A DNA stretch of 64,000 nucleotides from Chloroflexi bacterium 13_1_40CM_65_17 (GTDB lineage: Bacteria; Chloroflexota; Dormibacteria; Dormibacterales; Dormibacteraceae), in NCBI GenBank assembly GCA_001917815.1, contig MNES01000063.1, positions 23,696-87,695 of the forward strand, written 5' to 3'. Under the pieces are notes generated by a model. The model was given only the letters and a program-made list of their open reading frames with translations. It was not told where the DNA came from and searched no databases. The position numbers and the translations under genes were made by a program. This document shows, one piece after another, positions 8,898-17,983 of the stretch; the first letter of the stretch is position 1, and the number at the start of each line of letters is the position of its first letter.

Positions 8898-10676
8898 GTG
8901 CGGCGGCACCCACTGATCCTCGCGTATGTCGCCGCGCTCATACCCGCGCTTGCGATGGCTGTCACGCAGCCTTTGTGGTCCCTCGTGGACGAAGCGCAGC
9001 ACGCCGATTTCATAATCCAGTTGAGTCACGGCGTCTACCCGGCGGCTGACAGAACTCTCATCAGTGCTGAGACGCTGCACGTAACCGAGTCGACCGGCGT
9101 GTTCCGTGCCTTCTATCCAGCGGGCTCTTATCCAACACCCGATCTCTCCGACGTCGGCCTGCCACCTCCCGGGATGAGTGTCCGCGCCAATGCCGCCTGG
9201 ATGAGGAGGCACATGTGGCAGCTTTCGCACGAATCGGTGCAAACGCCGATCTACTACGTGGCGATGGTGCCGGTCTGGTGGGCTGCCGATCGGTTGGGCG
9301 GACCTTTCGCTGCGATCTATGCCCTTCGCATCATCAACGCGCTCATCGTCGCGACCCTGGCGCCGATGGTGGTGGCGGTGGCGCGGATTCTCATTCCGAC
9401 ACGACCTGAGGTAGCGGTGTTGGGGGCGATCCTAGCCATCCTGCTGCCAGGCCTCGACCTGAATGGAACACGGATCAGCAACGATGCCCTTGCGGCCGCC
9501 GCGGGAGGGATTCTGGTGCTCCTGGCGGTGCGGTGGTCTCGAGACGAATGGACGTGGCGGCGGGCCGCGATAGGGGGCCTCGCTCTTGGCGCGGGAATGA
9601 TGGTCAAGATCACGCTGGCTGGGCTGTTCCCCGCGATGGCGCTTTCAGCCCTCTGGCCGATTGCGGGCACCGCGTGGAGCGGCAAGCTCGCCAAGGTTCT
9701 GCTGACGGGTGTAATCGCGGTCGCCTGCCTGGCGCCGTGGTTCCTGGTGAATGTCCAGAATTACGGTGCGCTGACCCCCGGCGCACTCGCCGCCCGGGTG
9801 TCGGACGCGCTGCCTGGGCCCCTGACCGCGTCTTTCGTTGCGCTCGACCTGGCCGTTTTCGTGCTGACCTACTGGACCGGGGAACCGTGGGGAGCCCTAC
9901 CGCTCGCGGCGCCATTGGCCGTCCTTGGCGGGCTGATCGCCCTCATGGCTCCGGTAGGAGTCCTCAAGCTGCTGAGGACCCCCGCGCTATCGGCCGCCCG
10001 CGGTCCGGTCGTGGCAGCAACTCTCGCCGTGCTCGGCATGGTCGCCGTCTCGCTGCTGCTGCCGGTGACTGCGTCCTACGAGTTCGTGGGCCCGGGGCGG
10101 TACGTCTATCCGGCTCTGCCGGCGCTGGCCACTACATGCGCGATCGGAATGTGTGCTGTCTTGGCGAATGCCGTCGCGCGGCGCTCAGCGGCCGCCGCGT
10201 ACGCGGCGCTGGCGGTCATCATCCTGGCTGGGGGTGCTGCCGGCTTGCCTGCCCCGCCAGAACGCGGGTCCGGAGCGCCGGCTTCCGACGCGAGGATCGT
10301 CAGCGTGGGCGCCTCCGGCACGATGCAAGGAATGTCGATCCGAGTCGATAAAGTTGCCTTTGACGCAGGCGCAAGAGCCACGTGGCTCGAGGTGACTGTG
10401 AGCAACTCAGGACCCGAGGAAGCCGAGTGGACCGTACCCCCGATCGTCTTCCGTGGCGACGTCTTCGCCAACGGCGACTACCTGAGGTCGACCCACCTAC
10501 CGGGCGACATCGATGCCGGTCAGACCGTGACCGGTTGGCTTTTCATCCCGATCGATCCGGCCGGCCTCGCTGCAAATGAATCGCTTCACGTACGTTTTCC
10601 CGATGTGACGGCAGATGGCTATCGGACTGTTGGGGACATCGATCTGGAAATCCCCCTGGCGGGCGTCGTGCGATGA
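8898..10676 (+). CDS. polytopic membrane protein, DUF2142/GT-C-like
   Basis: LVDEAQHADFIIQL acidic motif after first TM, about 12 hydrophobic segments, C-terminal soluble beta domain; GTG at 8898 plausible start. Confidence 0.75.
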   Translation: MRRHPLILAYVAALIPALAMAVTQPLWSLVDEAQHADFIIQLSHGVYPAADRTLISAETLHVTESTGVFRAFYPAGSYPTPDLSDVGLPPPGMSVRANAAWMRRHMWQLSHESVQTPIYYVAMVPVWWAADRLGGPFAAIYALRIINALIVATLAPMVVAVARILIPTRPEVAVLGAILAILLPGLDLNGTRISNDALAAAAGGILVLLAVRWSRDEWTWRRAAIGGLALGAGMMVKITLAGLFPAMALSALWPIAGTAWSGKLAKVLLTGVIAVACLAPWFLVNVQNYGALTPGALAARVSDALPGPLTASFVALDLAVFVLTYWTGEPWGALPLAAPLAVLGGLIALMAPVGVLKLLRTPALSAARGPVVAATLAVLGMVAVSLLLPVTASYEFVGPGRYVYPALPALATTCAIGMCAVLANAVARRSAAAAYAALAVIILAGGAAGLPAPPERGSGAPASDARIVSVGASGTMQGMSIRVDKVAFDAGARATWLEVTVSNSGPEEAEWTVPPIVFRGDVFANGDYLRSTHLPGDIDAGQTVTGWLFIPIDPAGLAANESLHVRFPDVTADGYRTVGDIDLEIPLAGVVR

Positions 10677-11623
10677 GTGAATCGACCGACATCGTCACGG
10701 GCGGGGCAGGCTTCATCGGCCGAGCCCTTGTCGGCCAGCTCGCGACACTCGGGCACCGAGTGGTGGTCCTCGACAACCTCTCCCTTCGCGCGAGTCGAGA
10801 GGCGCCGGTGTTGCCGCCCGGCGCGGAGTTGGTACCGGGAGACGTGAGAGACCGCAGCTTTGTTCAGTCCGTGTTGGAGCGCGAGCGGCCCAGCACTCTG
10901 TTCCACCTGGCCGCGATCCATTACATACCCGCTTGTGACGAGGACCCCGCCGGATGCGTGTCTGTGAACACGGCCGGCGGAGCTTCCGTGCTCGAGGCAT
11001 GCACCAGGGTGGAAGCGCCTCCAACCTGCGTAGTTGCCTCTACGGCCGCGGTCTACGCGCCGGCAGAGGCCGCGCACAGGGAAGACGACCTATTGCGACC
11101 AATCGACATCTACGGCCTGAGCAAACTCTGGCTCGAACAGCTCGCCGAGCTCTATGCCAGAAGAAACGGTCTCCGCGTCAGAGTGGCGCGTCTGTTCAAC
11201 GTCTATGGACCTGGAGAAACCAACCCCCACCTCATTCCTTCGCTTGTCGACCAGGCGCTGGCCGGCGGCGTCATCCAGACTGGAAATCTGAGCACTCAGC
11301 GCGACTATGTCCATGTAGGTGACGTCGCGAACGCGCTGGTCGCCCTGGCCACGCCGTCACAAGGTGATGGCATCGTCTGCGTCAACGTGGGCAGCGGGAG
11401 AGCGGTGAGTGGATTGGATGTCGTCGATACGATCGCCCATTCCATGGGACGTAAGCTGGAAATCGCGACCGACGTGTCGCGGCTTCGACCTGTCGACCGC
11501 CCGCGGTTGCTGAGCGACCCACGGCGGGCCGCGGATCTGCTGGGTTGGCGTGCCCGCGTCTCGTTCGAGGATGGCATCGGCGACCTGGTCAGGGAGTCGC
11601 TCGCGGCGGGGGTTCGAATTTGA
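10673..11623 (+). CDS. NAD-dependent epimerase/dehydratase (UDP-glucose 4-epimerase-like)
   Basis: GGAGFIGRALVGQL, LAAIHYIPAC, IYGLSKLWLEQL (YxxxK), RLFNVYGPGE. Confidence 0.9.
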   Translation: MSESTDIVTGGAGFIGRALVGQLATLGHRVVVLDNLSLRASREAPVLPPGAELVPGDVRDRSFVQSVLERERPSTLFHLAAIHYIPACDEDPAGCVSVNTAGGASVLEACTRVEAPPTCVVASTAAVYAPAEAAHREDDLLRPIDIYGLSKLWLEQLAELYARRNGLRVRVARLFNVYGPGETNPHLIPSLVDQALAGGVIQTGNLSTQRDYVHVGDVANALVALATPSQGDGIVCVNVGSGRAVSGLDVVDTIAHSMGRKLEIATDVSRLRPVDRPRLLSDPRRAADLLGWRARVSFEDGIGDLVRESLAAGVRI

Positions 11624-12840
11624 ATCCGACCGCGGCGGACGAATCCTTCCGGGTAGCTGTGTTCACCGACCACTTCTCGCCGCAATCGTCGGGAGGCGTC
11701 GAACACGTGGTGTGGGAGGTTTACCGGCGGCTCGCCGCGCGCAATGTGCGGGTGCTCGTCGTCACTGCAATCGAGCGAGGGTGGAGTTCCTTCGGCGCGG
11801 TTGAGGGTATGCAAGTTCACGCGGTGCGAATCTGGGACCTGTCGCGGGTCGTCGGCGCACAGGTCGGCTTGGCGCCGCGGCTCTTTCGATCTGTTCCGCA
11901 CGTCATCGAAGAATTTCAGCCGCACGTGCTACACGCCAACGGGCTTCATTTCCAGTCAACACTGGCTGCGGCGTTGGCCAATCGCGACCGCCGAAGGCCG
12001 ATGGTCCTCACCAGCCATGTGGGCAAGCTCGATGCCCTCCAGCAGCCGACCCGTGCACTCACCAGAGCCTACGAGGCGTCGCTGGGACGCTACGTCCTCC
12101 GTCGCTGCACGCGCTTCATCGCGATCAGCCGGTCTGTCCGTGAACACCTCGAGGGCCTGGGTATCGAGCCTGATCTGATCGACGATGTTCCCAACGGAGT
12201 CGATCACGAACGTTTCCACGCCCGACAAGAGAGCGCCGAGCGCCTTCCACGTCCACCGCTCCTGATGTTCGTGGGCCGGCATATGCCCAACAAAGGCCCG
12301 CAGGTCTTCGTGGAGGCGCTGGCGCTGCTTCGCGACCAGGGGATCGACTTCAGGGCCGAGCTTCTGAGCTCTGGCCCGCTGCGCCAACGACTCGAACGGA
12401 GGACCAGGGAGCTGAAGCTCGAAAAACTTGTGACCTTCCGCGGTCACGTCCCAGACGTCGCCGCCGAGATGCGGCATGCTGATCTAATCGTGCGACCTTC
12501 GTTCAGCGAAGGTATGCCGCTCAGTCTTCTCGAGGCGATGGCCACGGGCGTCTGCCTCATCGTGAGCGACGTGGCTGGCAACTACGATCTCATCCGCGAT
12601 GGAGAGAACGGCCTTGTATTTCGTGCAGGGCGCGTCGACCTCTTGGCCGATGCCTTGAGGCGTTTGATCGAAGCTCCTGAGCTGCGCCGCTCGCTGGCGT
12701 CGGCGGCGTGGAAGGACTCTCTTGCGTACTCATGGGAGCGATGTGCCAGTGAGACGCTGGACGCGCTCCGGCGTGCTGTCGATGACCACGATGCAACTCA
12801 CCCTGCGCGCATCGTCGCAGACCAGGGGAGCAACCAGTAG
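11620..12840 (+). CDS. glycosyltransferase family 4
   Basis: DHFSPQSSGGVEHVVWE, VPNGVDHERF, FVGRHMPNKGPQVFVEAL, PSFSEGMPLSLLEAMATG; TTG 11620 start overlapping previous stop. Confidence 0.9.
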   Translation: MNPTAADESFRVAVFTDHFSPQSSGGVEHVVWEVYRRLAARNVRVLVVTAIERGWSSFGAVEGMQVHAVRIWDLSRVVGAQVGLAPRLFRSVPHVIEEFQPHVLHANGLHFQSTLAAALANRDRRRPMVLTSHVGKLDALQQPTRALTRAYEASLGRYVLRRCTRFIAISRSVREHLEGLGIEPDLIDDVPNGVDHERFHARQESAERLPRPPLLMFVGRHMPNKGPQVFVEALALLRDQGIDFRAELLSSGPLRQRLERRTRELKLEKLVTFRGHVPDVAAEMRHADLIVRPSFSEGMPLSLLEAMATGVCLIVSDVAGNYDLIRDGENGLVFRAGRVDLLADALRRLIEAPELRRSLASAAWKDSLAYSWERCASETLDALRRAVDDHDATHPARIVADQGSNQ

Positions 12841-12846
12841 GACAGC

Positions 12847-13551
12847 GTGCAGCCTTCATACGACGTGTTGTGGCGGGGCTACTGGGGAGATATGCAACGG
12901 CTTGGACCTGTCCACCGCCACATTCGCGAGGACATCGTCCGGCGCGTGGGCGCGCTAGACGTCAAGAGCGTGCTGGACGTCGGTTGCGGCTCGGGCGAGA
13001 ACCTTGCCGCGCTGGCGACTTTGGGACGCTATGACCTTTCGGGAGTCGATATCTCACCCGAGGGGATCGAGCTGGCTCGTGAGCGCGTTCCGGGCGCAAG
13101 AATGCTGTCGGTTCTCAACGTCCAGGAGCAGGCCTTGCCCGAGCGGTTCGACCTCGTGATGTCCATCCAGGTGGTCGAACACATCGTCGACGACATGGCG
13201 GCGCTCAGGAATATGGCGGCGATGGCGAAGAAATACGTGTTCATCTCCACTCTTGCCGGGCGCATGCGAGCCTCGGAGTTGCTGACAGGCCACGTCCGCA
13301 ACTACTCGGCGGTCGAGCTGACGCGAAAGCTCGAAGTGGCCGGACTGCGCGTGGTCGACGTGCGCGGGTGGGGATTTCCTTTCTACTCACCCGTGTACCG
13401 CACGTTGATCGAGCTGTTGCCTGGCGGCCCGCCGGCGGGCGCCACAGGACCGTTGAGCCGCATCGTCGCACGGGTTCTGTATGAGGTGTATCGGCTCAAC
13501 TGGCCGCGTCGTGGTGATGTGTTGAGCGCGCTGGCCGAGGTGCCCACCTGA
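12847..13551 (+). CDS. class I SAM-dependent methyltransferase
   Basis: VLDVGCGSGENLAAL; FDLVMSIQVVEHIVDD. Confidence 0.88.
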   Translation: MQPSYDVLWRGYWGDMQRLGPVHRHIREDIVRRVGALDVKSVLDVGCGSGENLAALATLGRYDLSGVDISPEGIELARERVPGARMLSVLNVQEQALPERFDLVMSIQVVEHIVDDMAALRNMAAMAKKYVFISTLAGRMRASELLTGHVRNYSAVELTRKLEVAGLRVVDVRGWGFPFYSPVYRTLIELLPGGPPAGATGPLSRIVARVLYEVYRLNWPRRGDVLSALAEVPT

Positions 13552-14381
13552 ACCGGAAGCTGCTCATTCGTTTTCTTCACGAGTACCCGTTCCAGCCGGC
13601 CACGGCGCTGTGGCGCGCGATCGAGGTGGATGAGCTGGTTGCGCACGGCCTGCCCGATGGCCGAGGCCTCGACCTCGGATGTGGCGACGGGCTGCTCACC
13701 CGGATCGTCTTGCAAGAGGTTGGAGGGCGCGAGCTCGTCGGCGTCGACCCGGATCCTGCTGAAGTCGAACAGGCGCGGGCGCTGGGCATCTATGCCGGCG
13801 TCCACGTCGCGGGCGGCGACAAAGTGCCCGAGACCGATGCCAGTTTCGACTGGGCGCTGTCCAACTCGGTGCTGGAGCATATCCCGGACGTCGACCCCGT
13901 GCTTGCCGAGGTCGCGCGTTTGGTCCGACGTGGTGGGAAATTCATATTCAACGTGCCGGGACCGGGCTTCCATGCTTGCCTGCGAGGGCCGTTGATGCCT
14001 GGGGCGTCACGCGAGGAATACTTGCGCCACCTGGACGAGCGCCTCGCCCACCGCCGGTACTGGGGGCCAGCCGAATGGGAGCCGGCATTGGCCCGCCACG
14101 ACATGCGCTTGTCTGACGCCACCGCCTACCTCGATGCAGCGGAGGCGCGGCGCTGGGAATCGATCTCTCGCCTCACCGCCGGGGTCCTGTACGGACTCGC
14201 GGGCCGTCGCCGCCAGCCGATCGAGATTCAGCGCAGGTTGGGCATGCGCAAGAGTGGTCGACGCCTGCCCACCCGACTTGCCGGACCGCTCGCGGCCGTC
14301 CTTGGTGCGGGCTTAAATGGCGGCGCGGTACGAGCCGCCCCCAAACATGGCGCCTGCTTGATCACGGCCGTCAGGCTATAG
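13548..14381 (+). CDS. class I SAM-dependent methyltransferase
   Basis: GLDLGCGDGLLTRIVL, SNSVLEHIPDV; in-frame upstream residues NRKLLIRFLHEYPFQPATALWRAIEVDEL extend the track ORF (13626) to about 13548. Confidence 0.85.
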   Translation: MNRKLLIRFLHEYPFQPATALWRAIEVDELVAHGLPDGRGLDLGCGDGLLTRIVLQEVGGRELVGVDPDPAEVEQARALGIYAGVHVAGGDKVPETDASFDWALSNSVLEHIPDVDPVLAEVARLVRRGGKFIFNVPGPGFHACLRGPLMPGASREEYLRHLDERLAHRRYWGPAEWEPALARHDMRLSDATAYLDAAEARRWESISRLTAGVLYGLAGRRRQPIEIQRRLGMRKSGRRLPTRLAGPLAAVLGAGLNGGAVRAAPKHGACLITAVRL

Positions 14382-14411
14382 CCCGAACCTCCCCCAACCG
14401 CTGAATCAGGA

Positions 14412-17400
14412 TCACGTCGCCAGCGCGAAGTTCTGGGTTCCCCAGCCAGGGAAGCCGAAGGTGCTTGGACCGGACCACTCGCCGGTTCCCCACACCACGC
14501 CGCTGTTCATGGGATCAGGCGAGGCGCCCGCGTAATCGCCCCAACGGCAGGGTGGACCATAGGGTGCAGCGCAGCTTAAGTCGGTGTCCGAGGCGGTGCT
14601 GGTGGCGAGCACGGTCTCTCCGCTGTCCAGCGTGCCGAGCGCGGCAGCGGCGCTGTGACCCTGGCCGGCGATTACCGGCGGCTGCGAAGATCCGCCCCGG
14701 TTATAGAACACCACCGCGTCGTTCCCGGCGATGGACGGAGAGATGGCGCCGTTGAATACGAAGTCGGTTGCATTCGTCACCTGGCCTTGCTGCCGTACTG
14801 CGTGGGTGGCGGGCAACAGCTCATACCAGCGGAGGACCGAGCGGCCGCCCGGGCCATTGATGGTGTGCTGAGTCCAGACGGCCTCGGCGCCGCCCGCTGA
14901 GGGATCGGCGTGAGCAACGGCTTGTGTCAGGCGCCCGTCGAGGCTGTCGATGAGTGACGCGCCGCCCGGCTGCGGCACTCCGGCGGGCACATCGAACGTT
15001 CCGACGGTTAGATCGCCATCCGCTGAAAGCGCCGGCGTGCCCGATCCCTGGCGCACGAGGTGCCAGGTCATGATCTTTGCTTGCGGCCCGTTCGGCGCGA
15101 GAGTGGGGGTGTGGGCGGCGACGATAAAGCCATTCTGCGAAGCGTCCACGGTGTTGGTGGGAACAGGAGTGAACGCCAAGCTCCCGTCAGAGTTCTTGAG
15201 CAGATGATTCGAGTCGGCGAACATGTGGGCGGTCGGGGCCGTGCAGCTCGTGGAACCGGCAGCCGGCTTGGACATCGCGTAGATCTGGGCCGTGACGAAC
15301 GGCTGCGTCGACTTGCTCATGTCGTAAACATTGGCGCCGATGACGATGAAGTTGTCGTCGTGGCCGAGCTTCGGATAATCCGGCAGCATCGATCCGCTCC
15401 CAATCCCGAACTGGCACCAGCCGCTGGTCAGGTTTGTCGGATCAGCCGTCTTCGACCATCCGAACAGCACGTACGAGCTGCTGAAGTTGCTGGTGAATGA
15501 GATCAGGCTGTAAATCCAGCGCCCCGAGCGGGGGTCCCACTGGATGTTGGGGTCGCTGACGTTCAGCGTGCCGGCGCCTGAGAACGAAGCCAGGTCCAAG
15601 CTGCCGACCAGGTTCAGGCTGCGGTCGTAGACGGCGACTGTCGTGTTGATGATCTCAACGTAGTTCGATGGGCCGATCGCCCCAGTGGTGTCCGGTGGCA
15701 CACAGCAGAAGCCTTCGTCCACGGCTGAGATGCCCGGCGCGTCGGTGGCGTGCCAGCCAGGTGCGAGCCTGTAACTCGGGTTGGGCGAAATATGCGCCTC
15801 GTACGACGCTGTGGAGCCGTTTTGCCTGGCGTAGACGTCGAATAGGTACGTCCCGCCGGCCAGGCCGGTCGTGCTCCAGGTCCAGGTGTTGTTGGAGCTG
15901 TAGGCCTGGACCACCGACCAGCCGCCGCCCGGCGCCTGAAACCAGAACTGGTACGTCGGGTTGGGGCAGCCGGTCGCGGTGGCGGTGAACTTCACCGTCG
16001 TTCCGGGCGACTGCGGAGACGCCGGAATCGCGGTTTCGGTGACCGAAGCGCACGCCGGCCCCGCGCTCAACTCGTAGGTGGGATTGGGTGAGATATGAGC
16101 GTCGAAAGTGGCCGTCGAGCTGACATCGCGAGCATAGACGTCGATGGTGTAGGTGCCGGTCGCGAGGCCGCTCGTGCTCCAGCTCCAGATGTTGTTCGAA
16201 CTGTAGGCCTGGGCCACCGACCAGCCGCCGCCCGGCGCCTGGAGCCAGAACTGGAAGGTCGGGTTGGGGCAGCCGGTCGCGCTGGCGGTGAACTTAACCG
16301 TCGCTCCGGGCGATTGCGGCGAGGCGGGAGTCGCCGCTTCGGTCACTGATGTGCATGTCGTCGATGCGGCGTTCAACACATAGGTCGGATTGGGGGAGAG
16401 GTGGGCGTCATACGCAGCCGTCGAGGTGGCGTCGCGCGCGTAGACGTCGAGGGTGTAGGTGCCGGCGCCTAGACCGCTGGTGCTCCAGTTCCACGTGTTG
16501 CTCGCGCTGTACGCCTGGGCCACCGACCAGCCACCGCCCGGCGCCTGGAGCCAGAACTGATAGGTCGGGTTTGGGCAGCCGGTCGCGCCGGCGGCGAACT
16601 TGACTGCCGTCCCCGCTGATTGGGGGGAGGCAGGAGTCGCCGTTTCGGTCACTGTCGCGCATGTCGTCGATGAGGCGGTCAACACATAGGTCGGATTGGG
16701 TGAGATGTGTGCGTCGAAGGCGGCCGTGGAGCTCGCGTCGCGAGCGTAGACGTCAAACGCATAGGTGCCGGCGCCCAGGCCGCTCGTGCTCCAGTTCCAG
16801 ATGTTGTTGGAGCTGTAGGCCTGGGCGACCGACCAGCCGCCGCCCGGTGCCTGGAGCCAGAACTGGTAGAGCGGATTGGGGCAGCCGGTCGCGGTGGCGG
16901 TGAACTTTACTGTCGCCCCAGCCGCCTGCGGCGAGACCGGGTTGGCCGATTCGGTAACCGACGTGCATGTCGGCGCCGCGGCGCCGTTCAGAACGTAGGT
17001 CGGATTCGGCGAGATGTGCGCGTCGTAGGCGGCCGTCGAGCTGGCATCGCGCGCATACACATCGAGGGTGTAGGTACCGGTCGCGACCCCGCTCGTGCTC
17101 CAGTTCCAGGTATTGCTCGAGCTGTAGGCCTGGGTCACCGACCAGCCGCCGCCTGGGGGTAGGAGCCAGAACTGGTAGGTCGGATTGGGGCAGCCCGTCG
17201 CGCTGGCGGTGAACGCGACTGTCGGCCCGGGCGACTGCGGCGAGGCCGGTGTAGCACTCTCGCTCACGGACGTGCAGACGGGGGCCTCCACGGTATAGGT
17301 CGGGGCTGGCGACAGGTACGTGTCGTAGCCGGCGGTCGAGGTGGCGTCTCGGGCGTAGACGTCCTCTGTATATGTGCCCATCGCGATCCCGCTCGTGTTC

Positions 17401-17876
17401 CAGCTCCAGGCGTTGCCGGAGCTGTAGGCCTGGACTACCGTCCATGACCCGCCCGGCGGCAGCAGCCAGAACTGGTATGTCGGATTCGGGCAGCCCGTCG
17501 CGGTGGCCGTGAACGTCACAGTCGTCCCCGGCGGCTGGGGGGACGCCGGGCTTACCGTTTGGGTCACCGACGAGCAGGGAGCGCCGGCGGCGACCACAGC
17601 TTCTGCCTTGAGCGAGTTCGCTTTGACCTCGCGGCTTGCGCCCGATTCGGCTCGCGCCTTGGCTGCCTTGAGGCCGTCCGGGTCGGCAGGGCGGCTCGGC
17701 ATGGAAACCTCGTGGCCATGCTTGGAGGCCGCAGTTGTGTGCAAGACCTCGACTTTTGCGTGGCCGACAGGAAGGAGAAGGCTCTCTGGGCCGGCGAGGA
17801 CTGGTGCCGGAGACAGCACAATCGGGAGGAAGGCGATCGCTGCCGACATCGCCGAGAGGACTCGCTTTCGAGCCAT
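14412..17876 (-). CDS. large secreted repeat protein with C-terminal propeller-like/adhesin-like domain
   Basis: Signal peptide MARKRVLSAMSAAIAFLPIVLSPAPVLA; six ~100-aa repeats; C-terminal PPDTTGAIGPSNYVEIINTTVAVYDRS domain; SD GGAAGGAG upstream of ATG. Confidence 0.85.
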   Translation of the reverse strand: MARKRVLSAMSAAIAFLPIVLSPAPVLAGPESLLLPVGHAKVEVLHTTAASKHGHEVSMPSRPADPDGLKAAKARAESGASREVKANSLKAEAVVAAGAPCSSVTQTVSPASPQPPGTTVTFTATATGCPNPTYQFWLLPPGGSWTVVQAYSSGNAWSWNTSGIAMGTYTEDVYARDATSTAGYDTYLSPAPTYTVEAPVCTSVSESATPASPQSPGPTVAFTASATGCPNPTYQFWLLPPGGGWSVTQAYSSSNTWNWSTSGVATGTYTLDVYARDASSTAAYDAHISPNPTYVLNGAAAPTCTSVTESANPVSPQAAGATVKFTATATGCPNPLYQFWLQAPGGGWSVAQAYSSNNIWNWSTSGLGAGTYAFDVYARDASSTAAFDAHISPNPTYVLTASSTTCATVTETATPASPQSAGTAVKFAAGATGCPNPTYQFWLQAPGGGWSVAQAYSASNTWNWSTSGLGAGTYTLDVYARDATSTAAYDAHLSPNPTYVLNAASTTCTSVTEAATPASPQSPGATVKFTASATGCPNPTFQFWLQAPGGGWSVAQAYSSNNIWSWSTSGLATGTYTIDVYARDVSSTATFDAHISPNPTYELSAGPACASVTETAIPASPQSPGTTVKFTATATGCPNPTYQFWFQAPGGGWSVVQAYSSNNTWTWSTTGLAGGTYLFDVYARQNGSTASYEAHISPNPSYRLAPGWHATDAPGISAVDEGFCCVPPDTTGAIGPSNYVEIINTTVAVYDRSLNLVGSLDLASFSGAGTLNVSDPNIQWDPRSGRWIYSLISFTSNFSSSYVLFGWSKTADPTNLTSGWCQFGIGSGSMLPDYPKLGHDDNFIVIGANVYDMSKSTQPFVTAQIYAMSKPAAGSTSCTAPTAHMFADSNHLLKNSDGSLAFTPVPTNTVDASQNGFIVAAHTPTLAPNGPQAKIMTWHLVRQGSGTPALSADGDLTVGTFDVPAGVPQPGGASLIDSLDGRLTQAVAHADPSAGGAEAVWTQHTINGPGGRSVLRWYELLPATHAVRQQGQVTNATDFVFNGAISPSIAGNDAVVFYNRGGSSQPPVIAGQGHSAAAALGTLDSGETVLATSTASDTDLSCAAPYGPPCRWGDYAGASPDPMNSGVVWGTGEWSGPSTFGFPGWGTQNFALAT
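15760..17576 (-). repeat. six tandem ~303-bp intragenic repeats
   Basis: Six copies of C[TA]xVxExxxPxSPQxxGxxVxFTAxATGCPNPTYQFWLxxPGGxWSVxQAYSSxNxWxWSTSGxxxGTYxxDVYARDxSSTAxxDAHxSPNPTYxL. Confidence 0.95.
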
Positions 17877-17983
17877 GACCTACTCCTTCCTGTTCCGCGA
17901 GCGGCTGTAGCGGGGTAATCATCCAACGATTCACCGCGACAGGATGGTCGTAGACAACCAATTTGGTTTCTCAGGCCGCGGCG

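Noticed and set aside
15760-17576. Regular ~303-bp repeats considered as CRISPR or mobile array
   Set aside because: In-frame coding repeats of one secreted protein; no short repeat/spacer structure
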